Positions 63,951-64,000 of a stretch of 64,000 bases of DNA are shown piece after piece. The DNA comes from Winslowiella toletana (GTDB taxonomy: Bacteria > Pseudomonadota > Gammaproteobacteria > Enterobacterales > Enterobacteriaceae). The stretch lies in contig NZ_JAGGMQ010000001.1 in the NCBI RefSeq assembly GCF_017875465.1, positions 4,402,001 to 4,466,000 of the forward strand. Reading direction: 5' to 3'. Position 1 is the first letter of the stretch. Each line of letters starts with the position of its first letter. The notes under the pieces are model-generated. The model searched no databases, was not told the origin of the DNA, and was given only the letters and a program-made list of their open reading frames with translations. The position numbers were made by a program, and so were the translations under genes.

Positions 63951-64000
63951 TTACTGGCGAATACCTTCGACGGAGATCATCAGCTGAACTTCCTGTGAAG
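63951..64000 (-). CDS. yceI: YceI-family periplasmic protein, C-terminal fragment
   Basis: Only the last 16 codons lie in the window. The minus strand reads SQEVQLMISVEGIRQ followed by TAA, matching the E. coli YceI ending ASQEVDLIISVEGVQQK, and the position after trhO is syntenic. YceI proteins are periplasmic lipocalin-like isoprenoid-binding proteins. The rest is beyond the right edge. Confidence 0.85.
   Translation of the reverse strand, partial: SQEVQLMISVEGIRQ

Noticed and set aside
1..64000. CRISPR arrays, tRNA genes, IS elements, integrases
   Set aside because: Looked for along the window; no regularly spaced direct repeats, no tRNA-like cloverleaf with CCA end, and no transposase or integrase protein was seen.

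Overview
The window looks like a chromosomal segment from a member of the Enterobacterales, most likely Erwiniaceae (Pantoea/Erwinia type). The right end preserves the E. coli gene order clsC - opgC - opgG/opgH - yceK - msyB - mdtG - lpxL - trhO(yceA) - yceI with close protein similarity. The left three quarters is accessory material: an aryl polyene cluster, a hydroxamate siderophore uptake locus and a complete Tc insecticidal-type toxin operon. No rRNA, tRNA, CRISPR array, integrase, transposase or recognisable IS was seen.

Layout. 1-3.4 kb: Tat-exported amidohydrolase, LysR regulator, YegS-like lipid kinase. 3.4-9.0 kb: an AraC regulator divergent from a MarR-led tripartite efflux operon (MarR, DHA2 MFS pump, HlyD adaptor, NodT-type outer-membrane channel). 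9.3-11.9 kb: GPH-family transporter overlapping a 2,3-diketo-L-gulonate reductase-like gene; then a small lipoprotein. 12.6-26.1 kb: a 16-gene aryl polyene (APE) cluster in the order apeC to apeR, nearly every gene overlapping the next, with no apeA/apeB (methyltransferase) at its front. 26.2-31.4 kb: fhuD-fhuB and a TonB-dependent receptor, each with a Fur-box-like site, but no fhuC ATPase. 31.5-33.5 kb: PAS-GGDEF-EAL protein. 34.0-34.4 kb: two tandem short single-TM proteins. 34.4-35.6 kb: glycoside-hydrolase-like protein whose presumed acid/base Glu is Gln. 35.9-50.3 kb: Tc toxin operon tcA-tcB-tcC on the minus strand; the TcC tip is AT-rich and carries a His/Cys pattern like clan CD (caspase-fold/C80) peptidases. 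50.7-64 kb: conserved envelope backbone (cardiolipin synthase, osmoregulated periplasmic glucans, lipid A acylation) plus an old yellow enzyme, TrhO and the C-terminus of YceI.

Together: the APE cluster makes and exports an antioxidant-type pigment to the outer membrane; the fhu locus imports ferric hydroxamates; the Tc operon suggests interaction with invertebrates; the backbone maintains the envelope. A family of paired palindromes (GGGCGGCG/CGCCGCCC and GGGAGCCG/CGGCTCCC) recurs at four gene ends and resembles a BIME/REP-type dispersed repeat. The clearest novelty candidates are the TcC effector tip, the curved AT-rich DNA upstream of the Tc operon, the Gln-substituted glycosidase and the unassigned small proteins.
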